Of a stretch of 64,000 bases of DNA, positions 41,609 to 51,255 are shown in pieces. Source of the DNA: UMGS1649 sp045534225 (GTDB lineage Bacteria > Bacillota > Clostridia > TANB77 > CAG-465). The notes beneath the pieces were generated by a model, which was not told the origin of the DNA, did no database searches, and saw nothing but the letters and a program-made list of their open reading frames with translations. The stretch spans positions 1 through 64,000 of the forward strand of contig JAZSJJ010000007.1 of NCBI GenBank assembly GCA_045534225.1. The letters are read 5' to 3'. The translations under genes were made by a program, and so were the position numbers. Within the stretch, counting starts at the first letter, position 1; the number at the start of each line of letters is the position of its first letter.

Positions 41609-43081
41609 TTATACCTCTTTAGTTATATTTTTAGCTATATCTACATCCGACTCGTAATCCTCAAGTTGTCCTTTTACTTGTTGATATCTATCTTCGCCTT
41701 TTGCAAGCAAACATAGTACCCCATTTTCTTTCATGTTAGTATACGCATATTCTATAGCTTGCTTTCTATCTTCTATAATCTCATATGGTACTGTTATATA
41801 TGTAGCAAGTTCATTACAAATATCCTTAACCACTTCAAATTGTGGATCGTCAGCTGTTAAATATATTTTATCCGCATATTTACTTGCAACTTCCGCCATA
41901 GCTTGTCTTCTACCATAAGCTTTACCGCCTGGTGCTCCAAATAACGCAACTATTTCAGAATTTGGATAGTCTTTTTTTACTGCTTCAAAGAACTTTTCAA
42001 AACTTAATTTGTTATGCGCATAGTCTACTATAACCGTCTTGTTATTTCCATTAAATACATTCATTCTTCCAGATACAGTTGTCATTTCTATACCATCAAC
42101 TATATTTTCTTCCTTCACTTTTAATACTCTTGCTGCAAGAATTGCAGCCGCTGCATTTTGAACATTGAAATCTCCCATCATTCTAGTTTTGAATGTTGCT
42201 TTTTCCCTATTATCCACAATGTCAAACACAAGATATCCATTTTCTCTATGAATATTTGTATAATATGCATCTACTTTATCTTTTAGCTCTTCGCTTCCAA
42301 ATGTTATTAATCTTTCTGCATCTTTTGCAGCGTCTAGAACCGCTTCTAATTGGTCCGTTTCGTAGTTTACAATTACAGTTTTACATTTCTTTAGGAACTC
42401 TAATTTTGAGTTTAGATAATCATTAAAGTTTGGGTGCTCTGCTGGGCTTATATGGTCCTCAGATATATTTAAGAACATTCCCACATCATATTTAGTATCT
42501 AATATTCTTTTAGTTTTAGTAGCTTGAGATGAAACTTCCATAACAAGATATTCTAAATCTGATTCTACAGATTCAGCTATATATCTTTGTAATTCTATAG
42601 CTTCAGGCGTAGACAAGTGAGATTCTTCACACCTCTTACCTGTATATGTTTCTATTGTGGATAAAAGAGCAGTTCTTTCACCTTTTTCTAAATTTAGAAT
42701 ATTATGTATATATGTTGCTGTGGTTGTTTTTCCTTTAGTTCCTGTTAACCCAACCGTTTTTATCTTTTCGTAAGCTCTTCCAAAAAATTCTTCTGCGCAT
42801 ACGACCATTGCATGTCTTATACTTGGTACAACAACTAGGCCCACGTTTTCTATATCGTATTCTTTTTCAGCCACAACAAGGATAGCTCCTCTATTTATGG
42901 CATCTTGTATGTATTCCACCTTAAAATTAGCACCTTTTACAAAAAACACCGAATCTTTAGTAGCAGCTTTAGAATTGTATGTTATATCTTTAACTTCTAC
43001 ATTGTTCATATTTTCATATGTAACCGTTTTTGTTACACCACCATTGTTTTCTAATAATTTTATTAATTCCTTTACTGTCAT
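41609..43081 (-). CDS. murE: UDP-MurNAc-tripeptide synthetase MurE
   Basis: A 490-aa Mur ligase that adds the third stem-peptide residue to UDP-MurNAc-L-Ala-D-Glu. The ATP loop is GLTGTKGKTTTATYIHN and the carbamylated-Lys region follows LEYLVMEVSSQATKTKRI. Where meso-DAP enzymes have DNPR, this one has DDPQ, so the third amino acid cannot be read off. AHNKLSFEKFFEAV matches the family C-terminal domain. Start ATG after GGAGG. First gene of murE-CPBP protease. Confidence 0.93.
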   Translation of the reverse strand: MTVKELIKLLENNGGVTKTVTYENMNNVEVKDITYNSKAATKDSVFFVKGANFKVEYIQDAINRGAILVVAEKEYDIENVGLVVVPSIRHAMVVCAEEFFGRAYEKIKTVGLTGTKGKTTTATYIHNILNLEKGERTALLSTIETYTGKRCEESHLSTPEAIELQRYIAESVESDLEYLVMEVSSQATKTKRILDTKYDVGMFLNISEDHISPAEHPNFNDYLNSKLEFLKKCKTVIVNYETDQLEAVLDAAKDAERLITFGSEELKDKVDAYYTNIHRENGYLVFDIVDNREKATFKTRMMGDFNVQNAAAAILAARVLKVKEENIVDGIEMTTVSGRMNVFNGNNKTVIVDYAHNKLSFEKFFEAVKKDYPNSEIVALFGAPGGKAYGRRQAMAEVASKYADKIYLTADDPQFEVVKDICNELATYITVPYEIIEDRKQAIEYAYTNMKENGVLCLLAKGEDRYQQVKGQLEDYESDVDIAKNITKEV

Positions 43082-43132
43082 AGCAACCTCCGTTAACGGT
43101 ATTATACCATTCTAGTTAATTATTGTAAATAA

Positions 43133-43774
43133 TTATGTGTATATGACTAACGCTTTTATTATCCTTGGCCTATCACTGGTTGCTTCTTCTATAACATATC
43201 CCACCAAGCACACTTCACCCATTATTCTCGCCATATTTAGTGCACTTGTTTGCAAATTGCTTTTCTTTAACCATACACAGTCGTTTTTCATTTTAACAAA
43301 TATATCTTCTTCATCATTATTATATTCATCATATAGTTCAATTTTAGACCTTATGTAGCATATAGGATACTTATCTTTCGCACCACAATACTTTATTATA
43401 CCTCTTAATATTTTTCTATAAAAAAGCATATTGTTCATCTCTTTAATATCTTGTATGTTTGCGTATTCTCTTATAACACTTGACTCATCGGCATCCCCAA
43501 AGGATGTTCCAAATTTACCTCTTTTATCTCTTCTTTTTTCTTTATAGCCATCATGGTTTTCTTTTCCGTGATTTAATTCATTGCTCCTACCAAAATCCGA
43601 ATGCATAGAATAATCCCTCGTACGTCTTTTAGTATTCGTTCCTATGTACGATACTAGTCCAACATCCGGGGGATCAATGTTTAATTGTGCATATATATTT
43701 TTTAAGGCATATTTATCTTGATAAATCATATAATATGGGCGGTCATCAGACCACCCATCTAAATTCTTGCTCAT
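43133..43774 (-). CDS. Unknown protein
   Basis: A 213-aa soluble protein that I do not recognise. The middle is very polar and basic (TNTKRRTRDYSMHSDFGRSN, then EKRRDKRGKFG) and likely disordered. The ends are folded-looking, with NMLFYRKILRGIIKYCGAKDKYPICYIR and ARIMGEVCLVGYVIEE. No Shine-Dalgarno is visible before the ATG; the preceding 30 bases are A/T only. It lies 34 bases after the transglutaminase gene on the same strand and is probably read from that transcript. Confidence 0.65.
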   Translation of the reverse strand: MSKNLDGWSDDRPYYMIYQDKYALKNIYAQLNIDPPDVGLVSYIGTNTKRRTRDYSMHSDFGRSNELNHGKENHDGYKEKRRDKRGKFGTSFGDADESSVIREYANIQDIKEMNNMLFYRKILRGIIKYCGAKDKYPICYIRSKIELYDEYNNDEEDIFVKMKNDCVWLKKSNLQTSALNMARIMGEVCLVGYVIEEATSDRPRIIKALVIYT

Positions 43775-43808
43775 ATTATATTTTATTAATTAACTGTTTA
43801 ATTATTCT

Positions 43809-44951
43809 TTAATATAATCTTTTTTTATTTTTGTTTTCAAAAACATATATATCCTCTAACTTGTGGTAAGATACAGTAGTTTGTTTTGTATCTTCCCAAC
43901 CATTAAAGTTAATATAATACAATTCTTCTAATAACGTTTGAGTTGAATACAAGCCATCCACTCTAAACTCAACAACAGAGGCAGATAATTGTTTGTTGAT
44001 TATCTTAATCAATTTACTTCTTAAGCTCTCTGTATATTTTACCTGATAATCGTTATACGTATAGAAATTGTATTTAGTACCTTCGCATTTCATTATCTCA
44101 AATTCTCTATCTATTGTATGCGTTTGCATTAATTCTTCATCTGATAAATTGAAATACCTGTGCATTACTTTTTTAGTTCCATTTACTTCAGTTGTATCCG
44201 ATGTAGCATCCACATGGTAATATTCATCATCTATTTTTACTATATTCCAAGCATGTGCTATTTCTCCTATTTTACCAGTAACCATTATCGAATAAATGCC
44301 CGCTTTTTCAAGAAGCATTGTATACGCTTTAGATATTCCATCGCAAACTGCATTACCTTTTACCAATGCTTCATATGATGTATGTTTTTCCACAGGAATT
44401 TCTTTTATATCTGCAAAATTATAGTATGAAACTCTAGTTAATAATGCGTCATGAAGTGCTACTTGCTTTTCAAAATCCGTCATTTTATCATGAAGTGTTT
44501 CGTGTACAATTTGTTCTATTATATTATTTAATTCTAAATCTTTCTTATTCTTTTCATTTTTATCTGCTACTGTATAATTCAATTTAAGAATTGTATATTC
44601 CACAGGTCCAAATTTTATACTTTTTACATTATAGTCTTGTGGTAAGTAATAATATTCTGGTCTATCATTATATATTGCAGATAATACAACTGTAACATCT
44701 GATTTTACAGCTACGTTCTTAACAAAGCCAAAATGTATATCCCTTGTTAATTTTTGTATCTCTTGATCTATTTTAACATACTTTAGTTTTTGTTCGTCTG
44801 TTAACTGATTATAATAATATAACGAAGTGTATTCTTCTGATGTTAGCAAGGATTCATCTATATTGAATGTTTCGATTACATTCTTTATAAAAAAACCTAG
44901 CGCAACTACTATTATTATTAAAAACCAAATGTTCACATAAGATTTTTTCAT
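43809..44951 (-). CDS. Membrane-anchored transglutaminase-like protein
   Basis: A 380-aa protein with one N-terminal transmembrane helix (about 8-24) and a large outside domain. The transglutaminase-like triad is visible as Cys203 (GNAVCDGISKAY), His233 (AHAWNIVKI) and Asp248 (YYHVDATSD). Bacterial members act as wall-linked peptidases or cross-linking enzymes; the activity here is undefined. Start ATG after AGAGGTAAC, 12 bases after the VanW gene. Confidence 0.85.
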   Translation of the reverse strand: MKKSYVNIWFLIIIVVALGFFIKNVIETFNIDESLLTSEEYTSLYYYNQLTDEQKLKYVKIDQEIQKLTRDIHFGFVKNVAVKSDVTVVLSAIYNDRPEYYYLPQDYNVKSIKFGPVEYTILKLNYTVADKNEKNKKDLELNNIIEQIVHETLHDKMTDFEKQVALHDALLTRVSYYNFADIKEIPVEKHTSYEALVKGNAVCDGISKAYTMLLEKAGIYSIMVTGKIGEIAHAWNIVKIDDEYYHVDATSDTTEVNGTKKVMHRYFNLSDEELMQTHTIDREFEIMKCEGTKYNFYTYNDYQVKYTESLRSKLIKIINKQLSASVVEFRVDGLYSTQTLLEELYYINFNGWEDTKQTTVSYHKLEDIYVFENKNKKRLY

Positions 44952-44962
44952 AAGTTACCTCT

Positions 44963-46798
44963 TTATTCTCCGTAAATGTTTACGTTTTTCTTTGTTCCTA
45001 CTGCTATTATTGTTGGCGTTGCTCCATAACTATCTGATGATAGCAATGTTTTAGATATAACCTTTCCATTTAAGCTTACTGTTTTATATGCTACTGATTT
45101 ATATCCATTTGCACCTTTTTGTATTGTTTTTGTTTTTCCTTCTAAAAGGCTGCTATCATTTTGTTTTTGAACTTTAGGTGATACCCATTCTGTTACATAT
45201 GATGTTAATTTTACATCATATTCTACTTCCTCTTTAGTTCCTAGTATTTTAATTACTAGCCTCTTATTAGTTGTAGTTGTAGCAGATATTTTTATTGGAT
45301 AATTTCTAGTGTTCTTAAATTTGAAGTCCAATCCTGGATAATACACTGTGGCATCTAAACTTACTGGTACATAACCAACTGGAAGTGCGTGTTGACTTCT
45401 TGAAACTATACCTAAGTTTGCATACAATGCTGCAACATATAGTGATGAAGATATTTGGCAAATACCGCCACCTATTTCTTTTACTACCTTACCGTTTTTG
45501 AATACAGCTGCTGACTTAAATCCTCTAGATGCTAATCCGCAATCTCCCATCGTTTTATTGAAAGAGAATGTTTCGCCAGGCATTACTATTGTTCCATTTA
45601 ACATTTTTGCACCAAGCTTTACATTACTTGCTCTATTTGCATCAGAACTAGAAAAGTCTGATGTGAAAGTTCCTAGTGTGTCTTTATACAATGTTTTTGT
45701 CAATTCTTGTATTGTAACCTTTGGTTGTGTAGTTGTTAATTTATATTTAATAACTGCGCCTTCAGCTTGATTTTCTTCTTTTGCTAATACTTTTCTTAAG
45801 TCTTCCTTATCAAAAGTTGTACCAAATTCATGTTTATAATATATAGCTGGTTTTACGCTTTCGTCTGCATATGCGTCTTTAGCTTCTTTATGGACATCTG
45901 CAAACAAGATATCTACGTCTATGTCTTTACGTTCAGCATCTTCCAATCTTACTTCGTAAACAGTTTCCGTTTCATCTAGCATCGTCTCTAAAAGCTCAGA
46001 CTTAAATTCAGTAGCTATAATAGCTTTACCTTTATTACCTTTAGTAATAATTAATGTATTATCCTTTTCATCTACTGTATATGTATCATCTTTTACTCTT
46101 TCATCAACTTCTAGAATAGCTTCAGCTGCAACGTTCGCTAATTTGTTTTCAGTATAACTATATTTAAGATCAACATTTTGTTTTTCAAAATATGCCTTTA
46201 CAATATCTAAATTATTTAAAACAATATTTTTGTTTTTGTCTCTTCCGTAAGCCATTATTTCAACTATCATTGCATTTTTATCTATAGCTAAATCTATTGA
46301 GTCAGCCGTTACTAATATTAATTCTTGTTCTCCATTTTTAATAGAAACTTGCTTGCTTGTAACTTTTGTCCAATAATCGTCTATGTACTTCTCTACTTCT
46401 TCTCTAGATTTTCCAGACATATCTACGCCATTAAGATAAATATTAGAGTACACCTTGTCGTTTAACTTATTAGTTAATGCAAAAGCAACTAGGCAAATAA
46501 CAATAACCGCTGCTATTATACCTGCAATAGCTAAACCTTTATTTAATCCTGCTGATTTCGATCTGTTCTCGTCTATAATCTTTGGTGCTTTTTCTTTCTT
46601 TTCCTTCTTTTCTTTTTTTGCTTTCTTTGTCGTTTCAGCTTCTGAAACATCTTCCGCTACCATTTCTGCAGTTGATTCTTCGGCCACAGCTTCTACTATT
46701 TCTTTATTTTCTTCACTTTCAACTTGTTTTATTTCTTCGTTTTTTACTTCTTTTAGTTCTTGTTCTGGCGAATCATTACCCTTATTTTTCTTCCCCAA
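44963..46798 (-). CDS. VanW family protein with peptidoglycan-binding region
   Basis: A 611-aa protein. An acidic-then-Lys-rich cytoplasmic tail (about 1-85) precedes one transmembrane helix (GLAIAGIIAAVIVICLVAFAL). The outside part has a region resembling PG-binding type 4 modules, then the VanW domain: MLNGTIVMPGETFSFNKTMG, GGGICQISSSLYVAALYANL and GLDFKFKNTRNYPIKI. VanW occurs beside vancomycin-resistance genes but is common in Clostridia without them. Start is TTG behind AGGAGG; a nearby ATG is in another frame. First gene of a three-gene envelope unit. Confidence 0.88.
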   Translation of the reverse strand: MGKKNKGNDSPEQELKEVKNEEIKQVESEENKEIVEAVAEESTAEMVAEDVSEAETTKKAKKEKKEKKEKAPKIIDENRSKSAGLNKGLAIAGIIAAVIVICLVAFALTNKLNDKVYSNIYLNGVDMSGKSREEVEKYIDDYWTKVTSKQVSIKNGEQELILVTADSIDLAIDKNAMIVEIMAYGRDKNKNIVLNNLDIVKAYFEKQNVDLKYSYTENKLANVAAEAILEVDERVKDDTYTVDEKDNTLIITKGNKGKAIIATEFKSELLETMLDETETVYEVRLEDAERKDIDVDILFADVHKEAKDAYADESVKPAIYYKHEFGTTFDKEDLRKVLAKEENQAEGAVIKYKLTTTQPKVTIQELTKTLYKDTLGTFTSDFSSSDANRASNVKLGAKMLNGTIVMPGETFSFNKTMGDCGLASRGFKSAAVFKNGKVVKEIGGGICQISSSLYVAALYANLGIVSRSQHALPVGYVPVSLDATVYYPGLDFKFKNTRNYPIKISATTTTNKRLVIKILGTKEEVEYDVKLTSYVTEWVSPKVQKQNDSSLLEGKTKTIQKGANGYKSVAYKTVSLNGKVISKTLLSSDSYGATPTIIAVGTKKNVNIYGE

Positions 46799-46835
46799 AA
46801 TCCATTCCTCCTAATTTTGACATATTTACTCATTT

Positions 46836-46864
46836 ATCTTATCACAAAGTGATTTTTTTGGCAA
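46836..46864 (-). promoter_or_regulatory. Promoter of the VanW unit
   Basis: TTGCCA, 17 bp, TAAGAT on the minus strand, about 40 bases before the start. Confidence 0.5.
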
Positions 46865-47033
46865 TATTTTTAACTTTATTTTATATATACTAGCGATATT
46901 ATTTACACTTTTTGTAGTTTTGTGTCAAAGAAGCACTAGTTTTATCCCGTTTTGTCTAGTTTTACACATTTTGTTGCATCATGTTTACCTCTACTGTAAA
47001 ATGGTGTCAAACAGTGTAACTTGAGGTGGTTTT

Positions 47034-47567
47034 ATGAACAAAAATGCGAATAATACTTGTATTTGCAACTTAGCATTTGACAAATGTGCAATTAAAAAGA
47101 CAATTGAAAACAATATTTTCACTATTTATGGGAACATATCTAAAAATAGTAGTATCGTTTTGCGTTATCACGGCGAGCTTATTGACAGTATATGTTATGA
47201 GAAGTATGAAAACAACTTATACATAAAATATTTCTTTGATGACGATAAAACAAGTATAAATTATAAGTGCTTGGCAAAATGCACTAAGTGTATTGGAGAA
47301 AATTATTGTGCTCTAATTGATTTAGAGAATCACGAAAAAATAACATTCTATTTTTGTTCACAGGACAACATTACTAGTGAGGATTTAATGAGCTTTAATT
47401 TAAATATTTCCGAGAATCTACTTTCTTCTTTTATAAGCAGATACGAAGATCGCATAAACGAAAACCTTCCAGTTGTTGAAAGCAAAAAAGAACTTAGAAT
47501 AAAAAGTATAATTCAAACGATAAAAGATTACTTTATATTGCTAAAAAAGAAAATAACAAGCGTTTAA
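47034..47567 (+). CDS. Unknown Cys-containing protein
   Basis: A 177-aa protein that I do not recognise. The first two thirds are beta-rich and contain eight Cys, including CICNLAFDKC and CLAKCTKCIGENYC, which could bind metal. The C-terminal third is helical and Lys-rich (ELRIKSIIQTIKDYFILLKKK). There is no signal peptide. Start ATG after GAGGTGG. It is divergent from the VanW unit, with host-like AT-rich codons, and shares a terminator with the convergent dnaJ-like gene. Confidence 0.65.
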   Translation: MNKNANNTCICNLAFDKCAIKKTIENNIFTIYGNISKNSSIVLRYHGELIDSICYEKYENNLYIKYFFDDDKTSINYKCLAKCTKCIGENYCALIDLENHEKITFYFCSQDNITSEDLMSFNLNISENLLSSFISRYEDRINENLPVVESKKELRIKSIIQTIKDYFILLKKKITSV

Positions 47568-47581
47568 TACGCTTGTTATTT
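47551..47581. terminator. Bidirectional terminator
   Basis: AAATAACAAGCG / CGCTTGTTATTT, overlapping the stop codon of the 47034 gene. Confidence 0.8.
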
Positions 47582-47595
47582 AGATTTATATTATA

Positions 47596-48537
47596 TTATT
47601 TGCCTTTCGCTTGTTGTTTTTCCGCTCTAAGAAGTTGCTCATATATTTTTCTTTCTTTGTCAGTTATTGTTGTAGGAGCTGTAAGAGTCGTTTCAAGAAT
47701 TAATTTTCCTCTTGTTCCATCGCTTGTTGTATAGCCTTTACCTTCCACTACAATCTTATCTCCTTCTTTTGTATTGGCAGGTATTGTAACTTCAATGCTT
47801 TCACCAAACATTTTAATTCTTATCTTATCTCCAACAATTGCCTGTGCATAAGATACATTTAATTTTGAATGTAAATCTAGTTTATCTAGTTTCACATCTT
47901 GTTGTTCTCTTAATTTTACAGTTATTATTAAATCTCCATTCTTACCGCCATTTTTGCCCGGTTTGCCAAGAGCTGCAAGTCTTATCTTTTCGCCATCTTT
48001 AATTCCTTTAGGTACTTGTACTGTGTATGTGTTTACCTTGCCACCAGCAGCTTTTAATGATACCTTTTTTTCTGCTCCAAACAAACCTTCTTCCAAAGCA
48101 ATCTCTAGTATCGCTTCTATATTGTCGCCCTTCTTAGCAATTTTCTTAGAAGCAATATTTACCTTAAATTCGCTAGCCTTTGTCTTTATTGTTTCAGTTG
48201 CATCTTTACCAAATCCTAATATAGTAGAAACAAACTCATTTGCAGCATTTTCATTCTTCACACCGTACTTTTTAGGTTTAACTTTTTCTTTTTCTACTTT
48301 AGGCGGAGCTCCATAGTTATATCTAACTACTTGTCTATCATATTTTTTCTTTTTATCTTTATCCATAAGAATATCATAACCTACTGTTAGATCCTTGAAT
48401 ATTTCTTCCATTTCAGGTCTTCCAACATTGGCATCAGGATGATATTTCTTAGCTAGTTTTCTATAATTCTGTTTTATTTCTTCTTTACTTGAACGTTTAT
48501 GTACGCCTAGTAAAGCATAATAATCCTTTGGTTTCAT
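47596..48537 (-). CDS. DnaJ-type co-chaperone without zinc fingers (CbpA-like)
   Basis: A 313-aa Hsp40. The J domain with HPD (KKYHPDANVGRPEMEEIF) activates DnaK. A linker follows, then the two-barrel C-terminal substrate domain (LAALGKPGKNGGKNGDLIITV). No CxxCxGxG repeats are present, so it is a class B J-protein like CbpA. Start ATG after GAGGTAGCT. It is divergent from gyrA, with promoters back to back. Confidence 0.9.
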   Translation of the reverse strand: MKPKDYYALLGVHKRSSKEEIKQNYRKLAKKYHPDANVGRPEMEEIFKDLTVGYDILMDKDKKKKYDRQVVRYNYGAPPKVEKEKVKPKKYGVKNENAANEFVSTILGFGKDATETIKTKASEFKVNIASKKIAKKGDNIEAILEIALEEGLFGAEKKVSLKAAGGKVNTYTVQVPKGIKDGEKIRLAALGKPGKNGGKNGDLIITVKLREQQDVKLDKLDLHSKLNVSYAQAIVGDKIRIKMFGESIEVTIPANTKEGDKIVVEGKGYTTSDGTRGKLILETTLTAPTTITDKERKIYEQLLRAEKQQAKGK

Positions 48538-48581
48538 AGCTACCTCTTTTCTATATTTATTGCTACGTTTATTGCAAGCTT

Positions 48582-48609
48582 ATTATATCATAATTTGTCC
48601 TTTTTTCAA
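48582..48609 (-). promoter_or_regulatory. Promoter of the dnaJ-like gene
   Basis: TTGAAA, 16 bp, TATAAT on the minus strand, 11 bp from the divergent gyrA promoter. Confidence 0.65.
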
Positions 48610-48619
48610 CCCTTTTTAG

Positions 48620-48648
48620 TTGCAATTTAGACATTTTTCATATATAAT
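48620..48648 (+). promoter_or_regulatory. Promoter of gyrA
   Basis: TTGCAA, 17 bp, TATAAT, 24 bases before the gyrA start. The two divergent -35 boxes are only 10 bases apart, so the genes may influence each other through supercoiling. Confidence 0.7.
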
Positions 48649-48672
48649 AACGAGTAGCAATAGGAGGGTATT

Positions 48673-51165
48673 ATGGAAGAAAATAATTTGCTAAATGGAG
48701 GAAACATTGTTCCTGTAAAAATCGAAGACGAAATGAAACGTTCTTACATAGATTACGCAATGAGCGTTATCGTTGCTCGTGCACTTCCAGATGTTCGTGA
48801 TGGTTTAAAACCAGTTCATAGAAGAATCTTATATGTAATGAGTGAACTTGCTTTATGGCCAGAAAAACCATATAGAAAATGTGCTGGTATAGTTGGTGAC
48901 GTTTTAGGTAACTACCACCCACATGGTGATGCTGCCGTTTATGACGCACTTGTTAGACTTGCACAAGATTTCTCTTTGCGTTATCCATTAGTTAATGGAC
49001 ATGGTAACTTTGGATCTATAGATAACGATCCACCAGCCGCAATGAGATATACAGAAGCAAAACTACACAAGATTGCTGTAGAAATGCTTACAGATATTGA
49101 TAAAGAAACTGTAGACTACGCACCAAACTATGATGATAGACTTATGGAGCCAACAGTTCTACCAGCAAAAATACCAAATTTACTTGTTAATGGTTCTTAT
49201 GGTATAGCAGTTGGTATGGCATCTAACATTCCACCACATAACTTAACAGAAGTTGTAAACGGAACTTGTGCTATGATAGACAATCCAGATATAACTGATG
49301 AAGAACTTATGGAATTTATCAAAGGGCCAGACTTCCCAACTGGTGGTATAATCGTTGGACATGAAGGTATGAAATCTGCATATAAAACCGGTCGTGGAAA
49401 AGTTTGCTTAAGAGCAAAAGCAGAGATTGAAGAAGATGCTAAAGGTAGATTTCACATCGTTATTACAGAAGTACCATATAAAGTTAACAAAGCAGCTCTA
49501 TGTTCTAATATAGCTAAACTTGTTAATGACAAAGTTCTAGAAGGTATTTCAGATATACACGATTTCTCCGACCGCGAAGGTGTTAAAGTTGTTATAGACC
49601 TTAAAAAGGATGCAAATCCAAACGTTGTTCTTAATATGTTATTTAAACATACAGAACTTCAAACAACTCAAAGTATGATAATGCTTGCACTTGTTAATAA
49701 CGAACCAAAAGTATTAACACTTAAAGAAATGCTTTATCATTATATCGAGCACAGAAAAGATATTATTATTAGAAGAACTAGATTTGATTTAGCTAAAGCA
49801 GAAGCTAGACTTCACATATTAGAAGGTTTAAGAATAGCAATCGACCACATCGATGAAATAATTCAAATAATCAAAGGTGCTAAAGATGATGCCGAAGCTA
49901 GAAGCACATTAATGGAAAGATTCGGACTATCTGAAATCCAAGCTCAAGCTATTCTAGATATGAGATTAAAAGCTTTAACTGGATTATCTAGAGATAAAAT
50001 CGAAGCAGAATATCAAGCATTACTTGAAACTATTAAACACTTAAAAGAAATTCTTGAAAGCGAAGCATTAGTACTTCAAATAATAAAAGAAGACTTAATA
50101 GAAATGAAAAACACATATGGTGATGAAAGAAAAACAATGATTGTTCACGGTGAAGGCGAAATAGAAATAGAAAGCCTTATCAAACAAGAAGACAATGTTG
50201 TTACAATAACTCACTTTGGATATGTTAAGAGAATTTCAGTTGACGCATACAAGAGTCAACGCCGTGGTGGTAAAGGTGTTACAGCCATGGGTACAAGAGA
50301 AGATGACTTTGTAGAGCATCTATTCGTATCTTCTACTCATGATTACATCTTATTCTTCACTACACTAGGAAAAGTATTCAAACTTAAAGCTTATGATTTA
50401 CCAGAAGCTTCAAGAGTGGCTAAGGGAACTGCAATAGTTAACCTACTTCAACTTGATCAAGATGAAAAGATTGCCGCAGTTATTCCAGTTAAGAACTTTG
50501 ATGAAAAATTAAACGTATTAATGGCTACTAAGAATGGTCTTGTTAAGAAAACTCCGCTTTCTGAGTATTCTAACATACGTAAAACTGGTATCATAGGAAT
50601 CACATTAAAAGATGAAGATGAAATCATTGACGTAAGAATAACAGATGGAACAAGCGATGTAATCCTTGTAACTAGAACTGGTTTATCTATTAGATTCAAC
50701 GAAGAAGAAGCTCGTCCAGTAGGAAGAACTTCAATGGGTGTTAAAGGTATAACTCTTGGTAAAGACGATTATGTTATAGGTATGGAACCAATAACAACCG
50801 AAAAAGACAACTACATCCTAGCTATTACTGAAAACGGATTTGGTAAGAGAACTGAGGTTGAAGAATACAGACCTCAATCTAGAGCAGGTAAAGGAATTCT
50901 TACATACAAGACAACAGAAAAGACTGGTCACATTATAGGTGTTAAAGTTGTAACAGACAACGATGATGTAATGTTAATCACTGCTTCTGGTGTAATAATA
51001 AGAATTAAAGTAAATGACATATCTGTCCTTGGAAGAAACACTCAAGGTATTACACTAATGAGAACTTCTGAAGGTGGTAGAGTTGTTAACTTAGCAAAAC
51101 TTGTATCTGAAGATGTTGAGGAAACTCCAGCTGAAGATAACCAAATATCTATGGATATGAATTAA
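48673..51165 (+). CDS. gyrA: DNA gyrase subunit A
   Basis: An 830-aa type II topoisomerase subunit. The active-site Tyr lies in AAMRYTEAKL near residue 127. The GyrA box QRRGGKG is present, which marks gyrase rather than topoisomerase IV. Beta-pinwheel repeats fill the C-terminal domain. In the quinolone region the order is GDAAVYDAL: the residue equal to E. coli Ser83 is Ala87, while Asp91 (E. coli 87) is kept. Start ATG after AGGAGG. gyrB is not adjacent. Confidence 0.97.
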   Translation: MEENNLLNGGNIVPVKIEDEMKRSYIDYAMSVIVARALPDVRDGLKPVHRRILYVMSELALWPEKPYRKCAGIVGDVLGNYHPHGDAAVYDALVRLAQDFSLRYPLVNGHGNFGSIDNDPPAAMRYTEAKLHKIAVEMLTDIDKETVDYAPNYDDRLMEPTVLPAKIPNLLVNGSYGIAVGMASNIPPHNLTEVVNGTCAMIDNPDITDEELMEFIKGPDFPTGGIIVGHEGMKSAYKTGRGKVCLRAKAEIEEDAKGRFHIVITEVPYKVNKAALCSNIAKLVNDKVLEGISDIHDFSDREGVKVVIDLKKDANPNVVLNMLFKHTELQTTQSMIMLALVNNEPKVLTLKEMLYHYIEHRKDIIIRRTRFDLAKAEARLHILEGLRIAIDHIDEIIQIIKGAKDDAEARSTLMERFGLSEIQAQAILDMRLKALTGLSRDKIEAEYQALLETIKHLKEILESEALVLQIIKEDLIEMKNTYGDERKTMIVHGEGEIEIESLIKQEDNVVTITHFGYVKRISVDAYKSQRRGGKGVTAMGTREDDFVEHLFVSSTHDYILFFTTLGKVFKLKAYDLPEASRVAKGTAIVNLLQLDQDEKIAAVIPVKNFDEKLNVLMATKNGLVKKTPLSEYSNIRKTGIIGITLKDEDEIIDVRITDGTSDVILVTRTGLSIRFNEEEARPVGRTSMGVKGITLGKDDYVIGMEPITTEKDNYILAITENGFGKRTEVEEYRPQSRAGKGILTYKTTEKTGHIIGVKVVTDNDDVMLITASGVIIRIKVNDISVLGRNTQGITLMRTSEGGRVVNLAKLVSEDVEETPAEDNQISMDMN

Positions 51166-51204
51166 TTAATAAGAAATAAATCATTAATTATTATTAGATA
51201 TAAC

Positions 51205-51235
51205 GAAACGAGAGAACAAATTGTTCTCTCGTTTC
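51205..51235. terminator. Bidirectional terminator
   Basis: GAAACGAGAGAAC / GTTCTCTCGTTTC between gyrA and the convergent kinase gene, followed by TCTTTG. Confidence 0.85.
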
Positions 51236-51255
51236 TCTTTGTTTTGATAGTACTG

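Noticed and set aside
44963..46798. Vancomycin resistance marker (VanW)
   Set aside because: VanW-domain proteins are common in Clostridia; no vanH, vanA or vanX is present.
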